NCBI RefSeq assembly: GCF_016741875.1
Contig: NZ_JAERRF010000019.1
Coordinates: 62,001 to 126,000, forward strand
Direction of reading: 5' to 3'
DNA from: Streptomyces coffeae
Lineage (GTDB): Bacteria > Actinomycetota > Actinomycetes > Streptomycetales > Streptomycetaceae
Length of the DNA stretch: 64,000 nt
This document shows, piece by piece, positions 27,196-36,189 of this stretch (the first letter of the stretch is position 1; every line of letters begins with the position of its first letter). The notes under the pieces were generated by a model. It saw nothing but the letters and a program-made list of their open reading frames with translations, made no database searches and was not told where the DNA came from. Both the position numbers and the translations under genes were made by a program.

Positions 27196-28092
27196 GTGAG
27201 TACCCTTGCGCACACCACGATGACCGCGGCTCGTCCCGCCGACTCCGGCCTGGCCGGCTCGGGCGAGCTTGACCGCTACTCCTACGCCGACGCCCCCGGC
27301 GCCGACCGCGGCAGCGCTCCCTCATGGGACGGCGCCGACACGGAAATCGGACGGGTGGGCCGACGCGCGGCCGGCAACCGGGGCCGCGGGCTGCACGGCC
27401 AACTCGTCCAGCAGCTGGGCCAGATGATCGTTTCCGGTGACCTGGGCGCCGACCGCCCCCTCGTCCCCGAGGAGATCGGCCAGCGCTTCGAGGTCTCCCG
27501 CACCGTTGTACGGGAATCACTGCGTGTCCTCGAGGCCAAGGGCCTGGTCAGCGCCCGCCCCAATGTAGGCACCCGGGTCCGCCCGGTCAGCGACTGGAAC
27601 CTCCTCGATCCGGACATCATCGAGTGGCGCGCCTTCGGCCCGCAGCGCGACGACCAGCGCCGTGAGCTGTGCGAGCTGCGCTGGACCATCGAACCGCTGG
27701 CGGCGCGTCTCGCGGCGGGCCACGGCCGTGAGGACGTCCAGCAGCGGCTCGCCGACATGGCCGAGATCATGGGCCATGCGCTGGCCCAGGGCGACACCCT
27801 CACCTTCTCCCGCGCCGACGCCGAGTTCCACGCCCTGCTGCTCCAGGTCGGGGGCAATCGGATGCTGGAGCACCTGGCGGGGATCGTCGGCGCGGCCCTG
27901 CATGTCTCCGGCGCGTCCAGCACCGGCTGCGACCGCCTCACCGAGGCGAGCGTCGGCCACCACCGCCGGATCGTCGAGGCGATCGGCGCGGGTGACGCCG
28001 CGGCGGCCGAGGCGGCGATGCGTCAACTGCTGACCGTCCACCCGGATCTCGACCACGCCGAGGTCGGGGTGCCCGCGCCGCGCGAGCACTGA
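27196..28092 (+). CDS. whiH: WhiH, GntR-family sporulation regulator
   Basis: A protein of 298 residues from GTG 27196 with AAAGGA upstream; the start agrees with the VSTLAHT N-terminus of WhiH. The N-terminal winged helix (about 65-130) contains IGQRFEVSRTVVRESLRVLEAKGLV. The FadR-type FCD domain (about 145-280) contains ELCELRWTIEPLAARLA and ADAEFHALLL. WhiH is needed for septation and spore maturation in aerial hyphae and is switched on by sigma-WhiG. Its position beside hrdB is conserved, as I recall, in Streptomyces. Confidence 0.92.
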   Translation: MSTLAHTTMTAARPADSGLAGSGELDRYSYADAPGADRGSAPSWDGADTEIGRVGRRAAGNRGRGLHGQLVQQLGQMIVSGDLGADRPLVPEEIGQRFEVSRTVVRESLRVLEAKGLVSARPNVGTRVRPVSDWNLLDPDIIEWRAFGPQRDDQRRELCELRWTIEPLAARLAAGHGREDVQQRLADMAEIMGHALAQGDTLTFSRADAEFHALLLQVGGNRMLEHLAGIVGAALHVSGASSTGCDRLTEASVGHHRRIVEAIGAGDAAAAEAAMRQLLTVHPDLDHAEVGVPAPREH

Positions 28093-28477
28093 TCCCGCGG
28101 CGCGTTCCGCGCGCCCCGGGGCGTCGCGCGTCCGCCGGATACGGTGTCCGCCCCGTGCGGCGCCGGGCAGGCGCGGCCGCGGCGGACCGGGCGCACGGGC
28201 GGACATGCGCGGCGTCCGGAAGCCGCAGGGCGGGCGGCGGGCGCGCATGCGCGGTGGACATACGGCGTACGGCGTTGAATGCCGGGCGGACCGCGAGCGG
28301 CGGTCTGGCGGGCGGGCGAGGGTCCGGCGGAGGCTGTACGGCGGATGGGAGCGGCGTCGCCGGATCCCGTGACACGGGTTCGGCGGCGCGGCGGCGAGGC
28401 CGCAGCGCTCCGATGATCCTTCGGCGCTGTGCGGAATCCGTATGTGATCAACTCGGAGTTATCTGTCCGGTTAGGTG
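28093..28477. other. G+C-rich gap between whiH and the hrdB promoter
   Basis: No gene. The first 300 bases are dominated by GGCG/CGGC runs with many possible hairpins, one of which probably ends whiH; G+C drops abruptly near 28440. Confidence 0.5.
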
Positions 28478-28489
28478 GGTATTAATACC
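28478..28489. repeat. Perfect palindrome GGTATTAATACC upstream of hrdB
   Basis: A 12-bp perfect palindrome, strikingly A+T-rich for this genome, 36 bp upstream of the likely main hrdB -35. It could be an operator for a regulator of the principal sigma factor. Confidence 0.45.
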
Positions 28490-28524
28490 GTTATGGGGTG
28501 TGACTCGGGCCACGACGATTGGGC

Positions 28525-28551
28525 GTAACGCTCTTTGGGGGAGCGCGATGA
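28525..28551 (+). promoter_or_regulatory. Main hrdB promoter, ECF (ShbA-like) type
   Basis: GTAAC (28525-28529), 16 bases, then CGATGA (28546-28551). hrdB in Streptomyces is read mainly by the ECF factor ShbA, and this pair has ECF character. The leader would be about 155 nt long. Confidence 0.5.
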
Positions 28552-28574
28552 TTAAAGAGGTGGCAGCCGCGGAG

Positions 28575-28600
28575 GGAATACGGATGTCGCTCACAACGCT
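28575..28600 (+). promoter_or_regulatory. Candidate sigma-R promoter of hrdB
   Basis: GGAAT (28575-28579) followed after 18 bases by GCT. The thiol-stress factor sigma-R reads GGAAT-N18-GTT, and a sigma-R promoter of hrdB is known in S. coelicolor. There is one mismatch in the -10. Confidence 0.4.
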
Positions 28601-28712
28601 GTACTCCTCCGCACTCCGCCCGCGCCGTCGGTTCATCCCTGCCGGCGGTCGTCGGCTCCGGTCCTCATAGGGCCGAGCCGGAAGCCGTTTCCAACGTTCC
28701 GAGAGGTTGTTC

Positions 28713-30278
28713 GTGTCGGCCAGCACATCCCGTACGCTCCCGCCGGAGATCGCCGAGTCCGAGTCTGTGATGGCGCTCATCGAGCGGGGAAAGGCTGAGG
28801 GGCAGATCGCCGGCGATGACGTGCGTCGGGCCTTCGAGGCTGACCAGATTCCGCCAACCCAGTGGAAGAACGTACTGCGCAGCCTCAACCAGGTCCTCGA
28901 CGAGGAGGGTGTGACGCTGATGGTCAGTGCCGCAGAAGCGCCCAAGCGCACCCGCAAGAGCGTCGCAGCGAAGAGCCCGGCAAAGCGCACCGCCACTAAA
29001 TCCGTCGCGGCCAAGTCGGTCACGGCCAAGAAGAGCCCCGCCGCTCCGGCCGCTTCCGCGGCCGACGCAGGCGCCACCGCCGACGAGCCCGGCGCGGCTC
29101 CGGCGAAGAAGGCTGCCGCGAAGAAGACCACGGCGAAGAAGGCCGCGGCCAAGAAGACCACCGCGGCCAAGAAGACCGCCGCGAAGAAGACCACCGCCAA
29201 GAAGGACGCCACCGACGAGCTCCTCGAGGGCGAGGACGTGATGGAGGAGGCGCCGACGGGCAAGCCCGGCGGCCCCGAGGGCGCCGAGGGCGAGCCCGAG
29301 AACCAGGGCTTCGTGCTGTCCGACGAGGACGAGGACGACGCCCCCGCGCAGCAGGTCGCGGCGGCCGGTGCCACCGCCGACCCGGTCAAGGACTACCTCA
29401 AGCAGATCGGCAAGGTCCCGCTGCTCAACGCCGAGCAGGAGGTCGAGCTCGCCAAGCGCATCGAGGCAGGTCTGTTCGCCGAGGACAAGCTGGCCAACTC
29501 CGACAAGCTCGCCCCCAAGCTCAAGCGCGAGCTGGAGATCATCGCCGAGGACGGCCGCCGGGCCAAGAACCACCTCCTGGAGGCCAACCTCCGACTGGTG
29601 GTCTCGCTGGCCAAGCGCTACACCGGGCGCGGGATGCTCTTCCTGGACCTGATCCAGGAGGGCAATCTCGGTCTGATCCGCGCCGTCGAGAAGTTCGACT
29701 ACACCAAGGGCTACAAGTTCTCCACGTACGCCACCTGGTGGATCCGTCAGGCGATCACCCGCGCCATGGCCGACCAGGCCCGCACCATCCGTATCCCGGT
29801 GCACATGGTCGAGGTCATCAACAAGCTCGCGCGCGTCCAGCGCCAGATGCTCCAGGACCTGGGCCGTGAGCCCACCCCGGAGGAGCTGGCCAAGGAGCTC
29901 GACATGACCCCCGAGAAGGTCATCGAGGTCCAGAAGTACGGCCGTGAGCCGATCTCCCTGCACACCCCGCTCGGTGAGGACGGCGACAGCGAGTTCGGTG
30001 ACCTCATCGAGGACTCCGAGGCCGTGGTCCCGGCCGACGCCGTCAGCTTCACGCTGTTGCAGGAGCAGCTCCACTCGGTGCTGGACACCCTCAGCGAGCG
30101 CGAGGCGGGCGTGGTCTCCATGCGCTTCGGCCTCACCGACGGCCAGCCGAAGACGCTCGACGAGATCGGCAAGGTCTACGGCGTGACGCGTGAGCGCATC
30201 CGCCAGATCGAGTCCAAGACGATGTCGAAGCTGCGTCACCCGTCCCGTTCCCAGGTGCTGCGCGACTACCTGGACTGA
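28713..30278 (+). CDS. hrdB: Principal sigma factor HrdB
   Basis: A protein of 521 residues from GTG 28713, six bases after GAGAGG; a TTG two codons earlier is in frame but less well placed. The N-terminal region (about 10-75) is followed by a Lys/Ala-rich low-complexity stretch of AAKKTTAKK-like repeats (about 85-170). The conserved sigma-70 domains begin at about 220 (VKDYLKQIGKVPLL): region 2 with FSTYATWWIRQAITRAMADQ, region 3, and region 4 with RFGLTDGQPKTLDEIGKVYG and TRERIRQIESKTM. This is the essential housekeeping sigma subunit. The C-terminal 300 residues are almost invariant in the genus. Confidence 0.98.
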   Translation: MSASTSRTLPPEIAESESVMALIERGKAEGQIAGDDVRRAFEADQIPPTQWKNVLRSLNQVLDEEGVTLMVSAAEAPKRTRKSVAAKSPAKRTATKSVAAKSVTAKKSPAAPAASAADAGATADEPGAAPAKKAAAKKTTAKKAAAKKTTAAKKTAAKKTTAKKDATDELLEGEDVMEEAPTGKPGGPEGAEGEPENQGFVLSDEDEDDAPAQQVAAAGATADPVKDYLKQIGKVPLLNAEQEVELAKRIEAGLFAEDKLANSDKLAPKLKRELEIIAEDGRRAKNHLLEANLRLVVSLAKRYTGRGMLFLDLIQEGNLGLIRAVEKFDYTKGYKFSTYATWWIRQAITRAMADQARTIRIPVHMVEVINKLARVQRQMLQDLGREPTPEELAKELDMTPEKVIEVQKYGREPISLHTPLGEDGDSEFGDLIEDSEAVVPADAVSFTLLQEQLHSVLDTLSEREAGVVSMRFGLTDGQPKTLDEIGKVYGVTRERIRQIESKTMSKLRHPSRSQVLRDYLD

Positions 30279-30315
30279 TCCCTCCGCGGCTGGAAGCGGC
30301 CGCGGCGGATGAAAC

Positions 30316-30368
30316 GACACAGCGCGAAGGCCGGGCCCCGAGAAGGGGTCCGGCCTTCGCGCTGTGTC
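30316..30368 (+). terminator. Strong terminator of hrdB
   Basis: A long hairpin: GACACAGCGCGAAGGCCGG (30316-30334) pairs fully with 30350-30368. An inner GCCCC/GGGGT brings the stem to 24 bp with a five-base loop. Confidence 0.88.
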
Positions 30369-30471
30369 CGCCGGACCGCCTCGACCCCCGCATGGACTAT
30401 CACCGGATGCGCTCCCGACCAGCCGGGGTGACGCTGAGTGTGCGCCACGCTCCGTACGGTCAGGAGGCTGC

Positions 30472-31302
30472 ATGCGTAGGTCGCTCCGCTCACTCCTCGC
30501 CGTGTCCGCGGTCCCGCTGGCCGTCGCTCTCGCCCTGGTGCTGGTCGCACCGGCCCCGGCGACGGCGGACCGCGGGGTGGTGGGCGGCCAGCCGGTCCGT
30601 ACCGTCGAGGCGCCCTGGGTGGTGGCCCTGTCCAGTCGTGAGGTGTTCGGTGCCGCCCGCTCGGGCCAGTTCTGCGGGGGTGCGGTGGTGGGTCCCACGA
30701 CGGTCCTCACGGCGGCCCACTGCATGAGCCGGGCGGTGCTCGGACGGAGCTGGTGGGAGGTGCCGGATCTGCGCGTGATCGTCGGGCGCAACGATCTGCG
30801 GGGGACTGCCGGTGTGGAGTACCCGGCGGCACGGGTGTGGGTGAACCCCGCGTACGAGGGTGATGAGCGGGCCGGTGATCTCGCGGTGATCACTCTGAGC
30901 CGCCCGCTGCCGCCCGCCTATGTCGTTCCCATGGCGCGGCAGGGCGACCCGGCCTACCGGCCCGGCACTCGGGCGGCGGTGTACGGCTGGGGCGATACGG
31001 AGGGCGACGGCAGCTATGCGTCGACGCTGCACATGGCCACCGTCCGGGTGCTGGACGACGCGACCTGTGAGACCGCCTATCCGGGCAGCACGGAGGGCGA
31101 CTACCAGGCGGACTCCATGGTCTGCGCGGGGCTGCCGAAGGGCGGGCACGACGCCTGCCAGGGGGACAGCGGAGGGCCGCTGGTGGCCGGGGGGCGGCTG
31201 GTGGGGCTGGTGTCCTGGGGGAGCGGCTGTGCGGTGGCGGGGCGGCCCGGGGTCTACACGAGGATCTCAGCGGTGGCGCCGCTGGTGCCCGCCCATGGCT
31301 GA
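30472..31302 (+). CDS. Secreted trypsin-like serine protease
   Basis: A protein of 276 residues from ATG 30472, four bases after AGGAGG. A signal peptide (RRSLRS then a hydrophobic core and an Ala-rich APAPATA site) is followed by a short propeptide and a mature N-terminus near VVGGQPV. The catalytic triad is His83 (TAAHC), Asp136 (GDLAVITL) and Ser233 (GDSGGPL), with Cys pairs of the S1 family. The acidic residue in KGGHDACQGDSGG suggests trypsin-like specificity. It acts outside the cell. Confidence 0.92.
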   Translation: MRRSLRSLLAVSAVPLAVALALVLVAPAPATADRGVVGGQPVRTVEAPWVVALSSREVFGAARSGQFCGGAVVGPTTVLTAAHCMSRAVLGRSWWEVPDLRVIVGRNDLRGTAGVEYPAARVWVNPAYEGDERAGDLAVITLSRPLPPAYVVPMARQGDPAYRPGTRAAVYGWGDTEGDGSYASTLHMATVRVLDDATCETAYPGSTEGDYQADSMVCAGLPKGGHDACQGDSGGPLVAGGRLVGLVSWGSGCAVAGRPGVYTRISAVAPLVPAHG

Positions 31303-31350
31303 GCCGCTGATAGGGCCGCCCAGCGTGGACGGGCCGGTGACACGAGCGAG

Positions 31351-31382
31351 GGCGGCCGCCCCCTGTACGGGGGCGAGCCGCC
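31351..31382. terminator. Terminator between protease and DUF7455 gene
   Basis: CGCCCCC (31357-31363) pairs with GGGGGCG (31369-31375), and the outer GGCGG pairs with CCGCC (31378-31382). It lies between convergent genes. Confidence 0.7.
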
Positions 31383-31433
31383 CGAGATCCGGCCCTGGGC
31401 CGGCGTCGCTCGTCGTCGTGGTGGGGCGAGGCG

Positions 31434-31664
31434 TCAGCGTTCGTCCTCGGACGCGGACGCCGGAACGGCGGTCAGCCGCTCGGTCTCGTCCTGTATCTCA
31501 GCGGCGATCTTCTTGAGTTCCGGCTCGAACTTGCGCCCGTGGTGGGCACAGAAGAGCAGTTCACCGCCACTCATCAGTACGACGCGCAGATATGCTTGGG
31601 CGCCGCAGCGGTCGCAGCGGTCAGCGGCCGTCAGCGGGCTCGCGGGGGTCAGAACAGTAGTCAC
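31434..31664 (-). CDS. Small DUF7455 zinc-ribbon-like protein
   Basis: 76 residues. CDRCGAQAYLRV and LLFCAHHGRKF give a C-x2-C plus C-x-H-H zinc site, followed by a charged helix (EPELKKIAAEIQDETERL). It matches the small actinobacterial proteins annotated DUF7455. The function is unknown. It is divergent from parE across a 440-bp gap. Confidence 0.8.
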   Translation of the reverse strand: MTTVLTPASPLTAADRCDRCGAQAYLRVVLMSGGELLFCAHHGRKFEPELKKIAAEIQDETERLTAVPASASEDER

Positions 31665-32106
31665 GTCGCCTCTTCTCTAGCTCGACGAGCTGTCGTACCA
31701 GGGTCAACATCCAACCAGCCCGAAATCGTTCCCGCTCGTGGCTTTTTCCCAAAAGTTGCTTCTGAGTAGGCCGGATGGTGACGGTTGGCGGCGAATGAGC
31801 CGTATTGCGATGGTTTACAGATTCACGTCGTTTGGTCAGGTATGTCCAGCCCGGCTGGGTTGCCGGTTGTTCATGAGGACGTGCCCGGAGCCTAAATGGT
31901 TCATGCCTGAAAGGGAACGTGATGTGTGCGTCACTCCAACGGGCGATCGAACGTACGAGCGAAACATGCGTTGCCTGGACTAGCATGGACGTTTCACGGG
32001 TGGCGGCACAAAGGCTCTATCAGGCCTCGGTACGCTCTGACGGGCGACCCAGCCACCACTGTGCCCTCAGCCGGGCCAACCAGAAATTCAGCGAGGAGCG
32101 AACCGC
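31665..32106. other. Intergenic region upstream of parE
   Basis: 442 bp without a gene and with lower G+C, so it probably holds the promoters of the DUF7455 gene and parE. CGAACGTACGAGCG (about 31949-31962) resembles an SOS box but has two mismatches in the right arm. Confidence 0.5.
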
Positions 32107-34230
32107 GTGACCGCCGACACGTCCGTGCCGTCCACTGCGCTGCTGACCGGAGCAGACCGGGGCGGCTCCAACTACACCGCGCGGCACCTTCTCGTCCTCG
32201 AGGGCCTCGAGGCCGTGCGCAAGCGCCCCGGTATGTACATCGGGTCCACCGACAGCCGGGGCCTGATGCACTGCCTCTGGGAGATCATCGACAACTCGGT
32301 GGACGAGGCCCTCGGCGGTTACTGCGACCGCATCGAGGTGATCCTCCACGACGACGGCTCCGTGGAGGTCCGGGACAACGGCCGCGGCATCCCGGTCGAC
32401 GTCGAGCCGAAGACCGGGCTGTCCGGCGTCGAGGTCGTGATGACCAAGCTGCACGCGGGCGGCAAGTTCGGGGGCGGCGCCTATGCGGCCTCCGGTGGTC
32501 TGCACGGCGTCGGCGCCTCCGTGGTCAACGCGCTGTCCGGCCGGCTCGACGTCGAGGTGGACCTCCACGGCAAGACCCACTCGATCAGCTTCCGCCGCGG
32601 CGTCCCCGGGATCTTCACCGAATCCGGCCCCGACGCCCCCTTCGACCCCTCCAGCGGCCTCCTCAAGGGCAAGCGGGTCCCCAAGACGCGCACCGGCACC
32701 CGCATCCGCTACTGGGCGGACCGGCAGATCTTCCTCAAGGACGCCAAGCTCTCCCTGGACCACCTGCACGCCCGCGCGCGCCAGACCGCCTTCCTGGTGC
32801 CCGGCCTCACCCTGATCGTCCGGGACGAGCGCGGCCTCGATGGCGAGACCGGGCCGGTCGAGGAGACCTTCCGCTACGACGGCGGCATCAGCGAGTTCTG
32901 TGAGTACCTCGCCCAGGACAAGGCCGTCTGCGATGTGCTGCGCCTCTCCGGCCAGGGGACCTTCAAGGAGACCGTGCCGGTCCTGGACGAGCGCGGCCAT
33001 ATGACGCCCACCGAGGTCACCCGTGAGCTCGGCGTCGATATCGCGCTGCGCTGGGGCACCGGCTACGACTCCACCGTGAAGTCCTTCGTCAACATCATCG
33101 CCACCCCCAAGGGCGGCACCCATGTCTCCGGCTTCGAGCGCTCGGTCACCAAGACCGTCAATGAGGCGCTGCGGGTCACCAAGACGCTGCGCGTCGCCGA
33201 GGACGACGTCGTCAAGGACGACGCCATGGAGGGCCTGACGGCGGTGGTGACCGTCCGGCTCGCCGAGCCGCAGTTCGAGGGTCAGACCAAGGAGGTGCTG
33301 GGCACCTCGGCCGCCTCCCGGATCGTGGCCAATGTCGTCTCCAAGGAGCTCAAGGCGTTCCTGACCTCCTCCAAGCGGGACGCCAAGGCCCAGGCGCGCG
33401 CCATCCTGGAGAAGGTCGCCGCCGCCGCCCGCACCCGGATCGCGGCCCGCCAGCACAAGGAGGCACAGCGCCGCAAGACCGCGCTGGAGTCCTCCTCGCT
33501 GCCCGCGAAGCTGGCCGACTGCCGCAGCGACGACGTGGACCGCAGCGAACTGTTCATCGTCGAGGGCGACTCGGCGCTGGGCACGGCCAAGCTCGCGCGG
33601 AACTCGGAGTTCCAGGCGCTGCTGCCGATCCGCGGCAAGATCCTCAACGTTCAGAAGGCGTCGATCTCCGACATGCTGAAGAACGCCGAGTGCGGTGCCA
33701 TCATCCAGGTCATAGGGGCCGGTTCGGGCCGTACCTTCGACATCGACCAGGCCCGCTACGGCAAGGTGATCTTCCTCGCGGACGCCGATGTCGACGGCGC
33801 CCACATCCGCATCCTGCTGCTCACCCTCTTCCAGCGCTATATGCGGCCGATGGTCGAACAGGGCCGGGTCTTCTCGGCCGTTCCGCCGCTGCACCGGGTC
33901 GAGCTGGTCAACCCCAAGCGGGGCCAGTCGAAGTACATCTACACCTACTCCGACAACGAGCTCCGGGACACCCTGCTGGATCTCCAGCGCCGCGGTGTCC
34001 GCTACAAGGACGGCATCCAGCGCTACAAGGGTCTCGGTGAAATGGACGCCGACCAGCTCGCGGAGACCACGATGGACCCGCGCCACCGCACCCTGCGGCG
34101 CATCAACATCAGCGATCTGGAGGCGGCGGAGCAGGTGTTCGACCTGCTCATGGGCAACGAGGTCGCACCGCGCAAGGAGTTCATCACCAACTCCGCGGCC
34201 ACCCTGGACCGTTCGCGTATCGACGCCTGA
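32107..34230 (+). CDS. parE: DNA topoisomerase IV subunit B
   Basis: A protein of 707 residues from GTG 32107, with GAGGAGCGA upstream. GHKL ATPase motifs are VRKRPGMYIGST, EIIDNSVDEALGG, DNGRGIPVD and GGLHGVGASVVNALS. The TOPRIM domain has EGDSALG and DADVDGAHI, with PIRGKILNV between them. The enzyme unlinks daughter chromosomes together with ParC, encoded 10 kb away at 44008-46461. Gyrase B lies near oriC in Streptomyces, so this second GyrB-like protein is ParE. Confidence 0.95.
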   Translation: MTADTSVPSTALLTGADRGGSNYTARHLLVLEGLEAVRKRPGMYIGSTDSRGLMHCLWEIIDNSVDEALGGYCDRIEVILHDDGSVEVRDNGRGIPVDVEPKTGLSGVEVVMTKLHAGGKFGGGAYAASGGLHGVGASVVNALSGRLDVEVDLHGKTHSISFRRGVPGIFTESGPDAPFDPSSGLLKGKRVPKTRTGTRIRYWADRQIFLKDAKLSLDHLHARARQTAFLVPGLTLIVRDERGLDGETGPVEETFRYDGGISEFCEYLAQDKAVCDVLRLSGQGTFKETVPVLDERGHMTPTEVTRELGVDIALRWGTGYDSTVKSFVNIIATPKGGTHVSGFERSVTKTVNEALRVTKTLRVAEDDVVKDDAMEGLTAVVTVRLAEPQFEGQTKEVLGTSAASRIVANVVSKELKAFLTSSKRDAKAQARAILEKVAAAARTRIAARQHKEAQRRKTALESSSLPAKLADCRSDDVDRSELFIVEGDSALGTAKLARNSEFQALLPIRGKILNVQKASISDMLKNAECGAIIQVIGAGSGRTFDIDQARYGKVIFLADADVDGAHIRILLLTLFQRYMRPMVEQGRVFSAVPPLHRVELVNPKRGQSKYIYTYSDNELRDTLLDLQRRGVRYKDGIQRYKGLGEMDADQLAETTMDPRHRTLRRINISDLEAAEQVFDLLMGNEVAPRKEFITNSAATLDRSRIDA

Positions 34231-34238
34231 TCCGGTGT

Positions 34239-34270
34239 GATGCCTCTCCACCCACGGGTGGAGAGGCGTC
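34239..34270 (+). terminator. Terminator of parE
   Basis: GCCTCTCCACCC (34242-34253) pairs with GGGTGGAGAGGC (34256-34267). It starts 9 bp after the stop and can be extended by three outer pairs, one of them G-T. Confidence 0.82.
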
Positions 34271-34387
34271 GCTCGCCGGCGGCCTCGTGGATCCACCCGG
34301 GACCCACCCCGGCTCCGATCCGCGCCGAGCCGCTCATCCGTAGCGTCCCGGGGAGTGGTCGTGTCCGCTCCCCGGAGGCTCTGTGTG

Positions 34388-34912
34388 ATGTCGGGAATCC
34401 CTCATGCCGTGGTGATCGTCGCGGTGGTCGTCGTCGTGATCGTCCGTCAGTTCCGGCCGCAGAAGGTGGTCGAGGACGCCCGGCGATGGTGGGCGCTGCC
34501 GGTGGTCCTCGGCTGGCTGGCGGTCCGTGAGCCGGGGCTGATCGACCACCGCCACCAGATGGCCGCCGTGACCCTGCTGGTGGGGGATCTGCTCGCCGGC
34601 GCGCTCACCGGCGCCGCCTGGGCCTGGACCAGCCGGGTGTGGACGGACGGCTCCGGCGCGGTCTGGGCACAGGGCGGGAAGGCCACGGCGGTGGTGTGGG
34701 CCGGTGGACTGGTGCTCCGGCTGTCCCTGGCCGGAGCGGGCGCGCTCGCGGGTGTGCGCCAGGAGAGCGGTTCGGTCATGCTGACCCTGGCCGTGTCGCT
34801 GCTGCTGAGCAGCGCCGTGGTGGTGCTGCGGGCACACGGGCCGGAGTTGATGACGCGTGGTGTGGGGAAGCTGATGACGCGTGGCGCGGGGAAGGGCACA
34901 CTCGGCCGATGA
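34388..34912 (+). CDS. DUF1453-like membrane protein
   Basis: 174 residues with about five hydrophobic segments, the first at the extreme N-terminus (AVVIVAVVVVVIVRQF). The pattern fits DUF1453/CcdC-like membrane proteins, which often sit beside two-component systems. The ATG at 34388 has GGAGG about nine bases upstream. Its stop overlaps the start of the histidine kinase (ATGA), so the two are translationally coupled; it may act as an accessory or sensor partner of that kinase. Confidence 0.75.
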   Translation: MSGIPHAVVIVAVVVVVIVRQFRPQKVVEDARRWWALPVVLGWLAVREPGLIDHRHQMAAVTLLVGDLLAGALTGAAWAWTSRVWTDGSGAVWAQGGKATAVVWAGGLVLRLSLAGAGALAGVRQESGSVMLTLAVSLLLSSAVVVLRAHGPELMTRGVGKLMTRGAGKGTLGR

Positions 34913-36069
34913 GCGCATGGACACGGTGGCCGTCACAGCAGGCGCTGTCGGGCCAGGGCCTGCCCCGGATACGGCGGGTGCTCGACATCTGCGGATGGGT
35001 GACCGCCGTGTGCTGGCTGGTGCGGGGGCTCTTCCACGACGAGGCCCTCCCGGGGTGGGAACGGGCGGTGCTGATCGGCGCCCTGGCCGGATGTACCGCC
35101 GCGATGTTCGCGTTCCGCCGGATCACCGAGGCCCACCGGCTGCTGCCCGCCCTGGGGTTGCTGGCTCTGCTGATCGGCGCGGGGGCCGGTATGCGGGCGG
35201 CCGGGGCCGACCACCCGGCGGAGGTGGTGTGGGGCGCCTCGGTGATCCTCGCGATGGAGCGGCTGCCGCTGCTCGCGGGGGTGGGGTGCGCGGTCACCGC
35301 GACCGGGTTCTCCATGGCCACCAGCGCCCACCCGTCGCTGAGCGGTGTCATCACCGGCGCCGGTCTGCTGCTGATCGGCTATACGCTCCGCCTCGACGCC
35401 GAGGCCCGGGGCAGCGGCTACCGGCTGCTCGCCCAGGAACGGGCCGCCCGGCGGGCCGAGGCCGAGTCGGCGGCGCTGGCCGAACGGACCCGGATCGCCC
35501 GGGAGATCCACGACGTGCTGGCGCACAGCCTGTCCGCCCAACTGGTCCACCTGGAGGCGGCGCGGCTGCTGATCGAGCGCGGGGAGGACTCCGGGAAGGT
35601 CCTGGAACGCGTGGTGGCCGCGCGGGGGATGGCCCGCGAGGGCCTCACCGAGACCCGGCAGGCGCTGTCGGCGCTGCGCGGCGAGATGGTGCCGGTCGAG
35701 GACTTCCTGCGGGAGTCGGCGGCGGCGGAGGGGGCCGGGTTCGCGACCGAGGGGGAGCGGAGGATGCTGAGCGCCGAGGCGGGGCTCGCGGTGCGCCGGG
35801 TCGCGCAGGAGGCGCTGACGAACGTCCGCAAGCACGCGCCCGGTGCGCGGGTGCGACTGCGGCTGGTTTACGCAGAGCGCGAGGTGTCGCTCGAGGTGAG
35901 CGACGACGGTGCGCGCCGGCCGGCCGCCGGTCTGTCCGCGACCGGCTCCGGGTACGGTCTGCTGGGGATGCGTGAACGCGCCGAACTCCTCGGCGGCACC
36001 CTGGAGGCGGGACCGGAGGGGGAGGGGTTCACCGTGCGGCTGAGGGTGCCGCTGGGAGCGACGGTATGA
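34909..36069 (+). CDS. Sensor histidine kinase, DesK/NarX-like
   Basis: A protein of 386 residues. The N-terminal half has five or six membrane helices (about 27-160) with little extracytoplasmic sequence, so it probably senses a membrane or internal signal. The HisKA_3 domain has the phospho-acceptor His201 in IAREIHDVLAHSLSAQ. The ATP domain has ALTNVRKHAPGA, DDGARRP and SGYGLLGMRERA. The ATG at 34909 overlaps the previous stop. The partner is the response regulator at 36190. Confidence 0.92.
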   Translation: MSAWTRWPSQQALSGQGLPRIRRVLDICGWVTAVCWLVRGLFHDEALPGWERAVLIGALAGCTAAMFAFRRITEAHRLLPALGLLALLIGAGAGMRAAGADHPAEVVWGASVILAMERLPLLAGVGCAVTATGFSMATSAHPSLSGVITGAGLLLIGYTLRLDAEARGSGYRLLAQERAARRAEAESAALAERTRIAREIHDVLAHSLSAQLVHLEAARLLIERGEDSGKVLERVVAARGMAREGLTETRQALSALRGEMVPVEDFLRESAAAEGAGFATEGERRMLSAEAGLAVRRVAQEALTNVRKHAPGARVRLRLVYAEREVSLEVSDDGARRPAAGLSATGSGYGLLGMRERAELLGGTLEAGPEGEGFTVRLRVPLGATV

Positions 36070-36189
36070 GGTCGCCGGGGGCGCGTGGAGTGCGCGAGGT
36101 TTGGTGCCGCGTGGGCGCAGAAGCCGACGGGCGCGGGCGTGCGTGACTCCGGGACCCGCGGCCGCGGCAACGAACGGGATGGTGGGGGC

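Noticed and set aside
28707..28712. TTG start for hrdB two codons upstream
   Set aside because: GAGAGG directly abuts this TTG but lies at correct distance from GTG 28713, where known HrdB proteins begin.
31949..31962. SOS-like box upstream of parE
   Set aside because: CGAACGTACGAGCG has two mismatches in the right arm, and parE is not a known LexA target.
32020..34296. Minus-strand open frame opposite parE
   Set aside because: Antisense shadow of a conserved gene; no recognisable domain.
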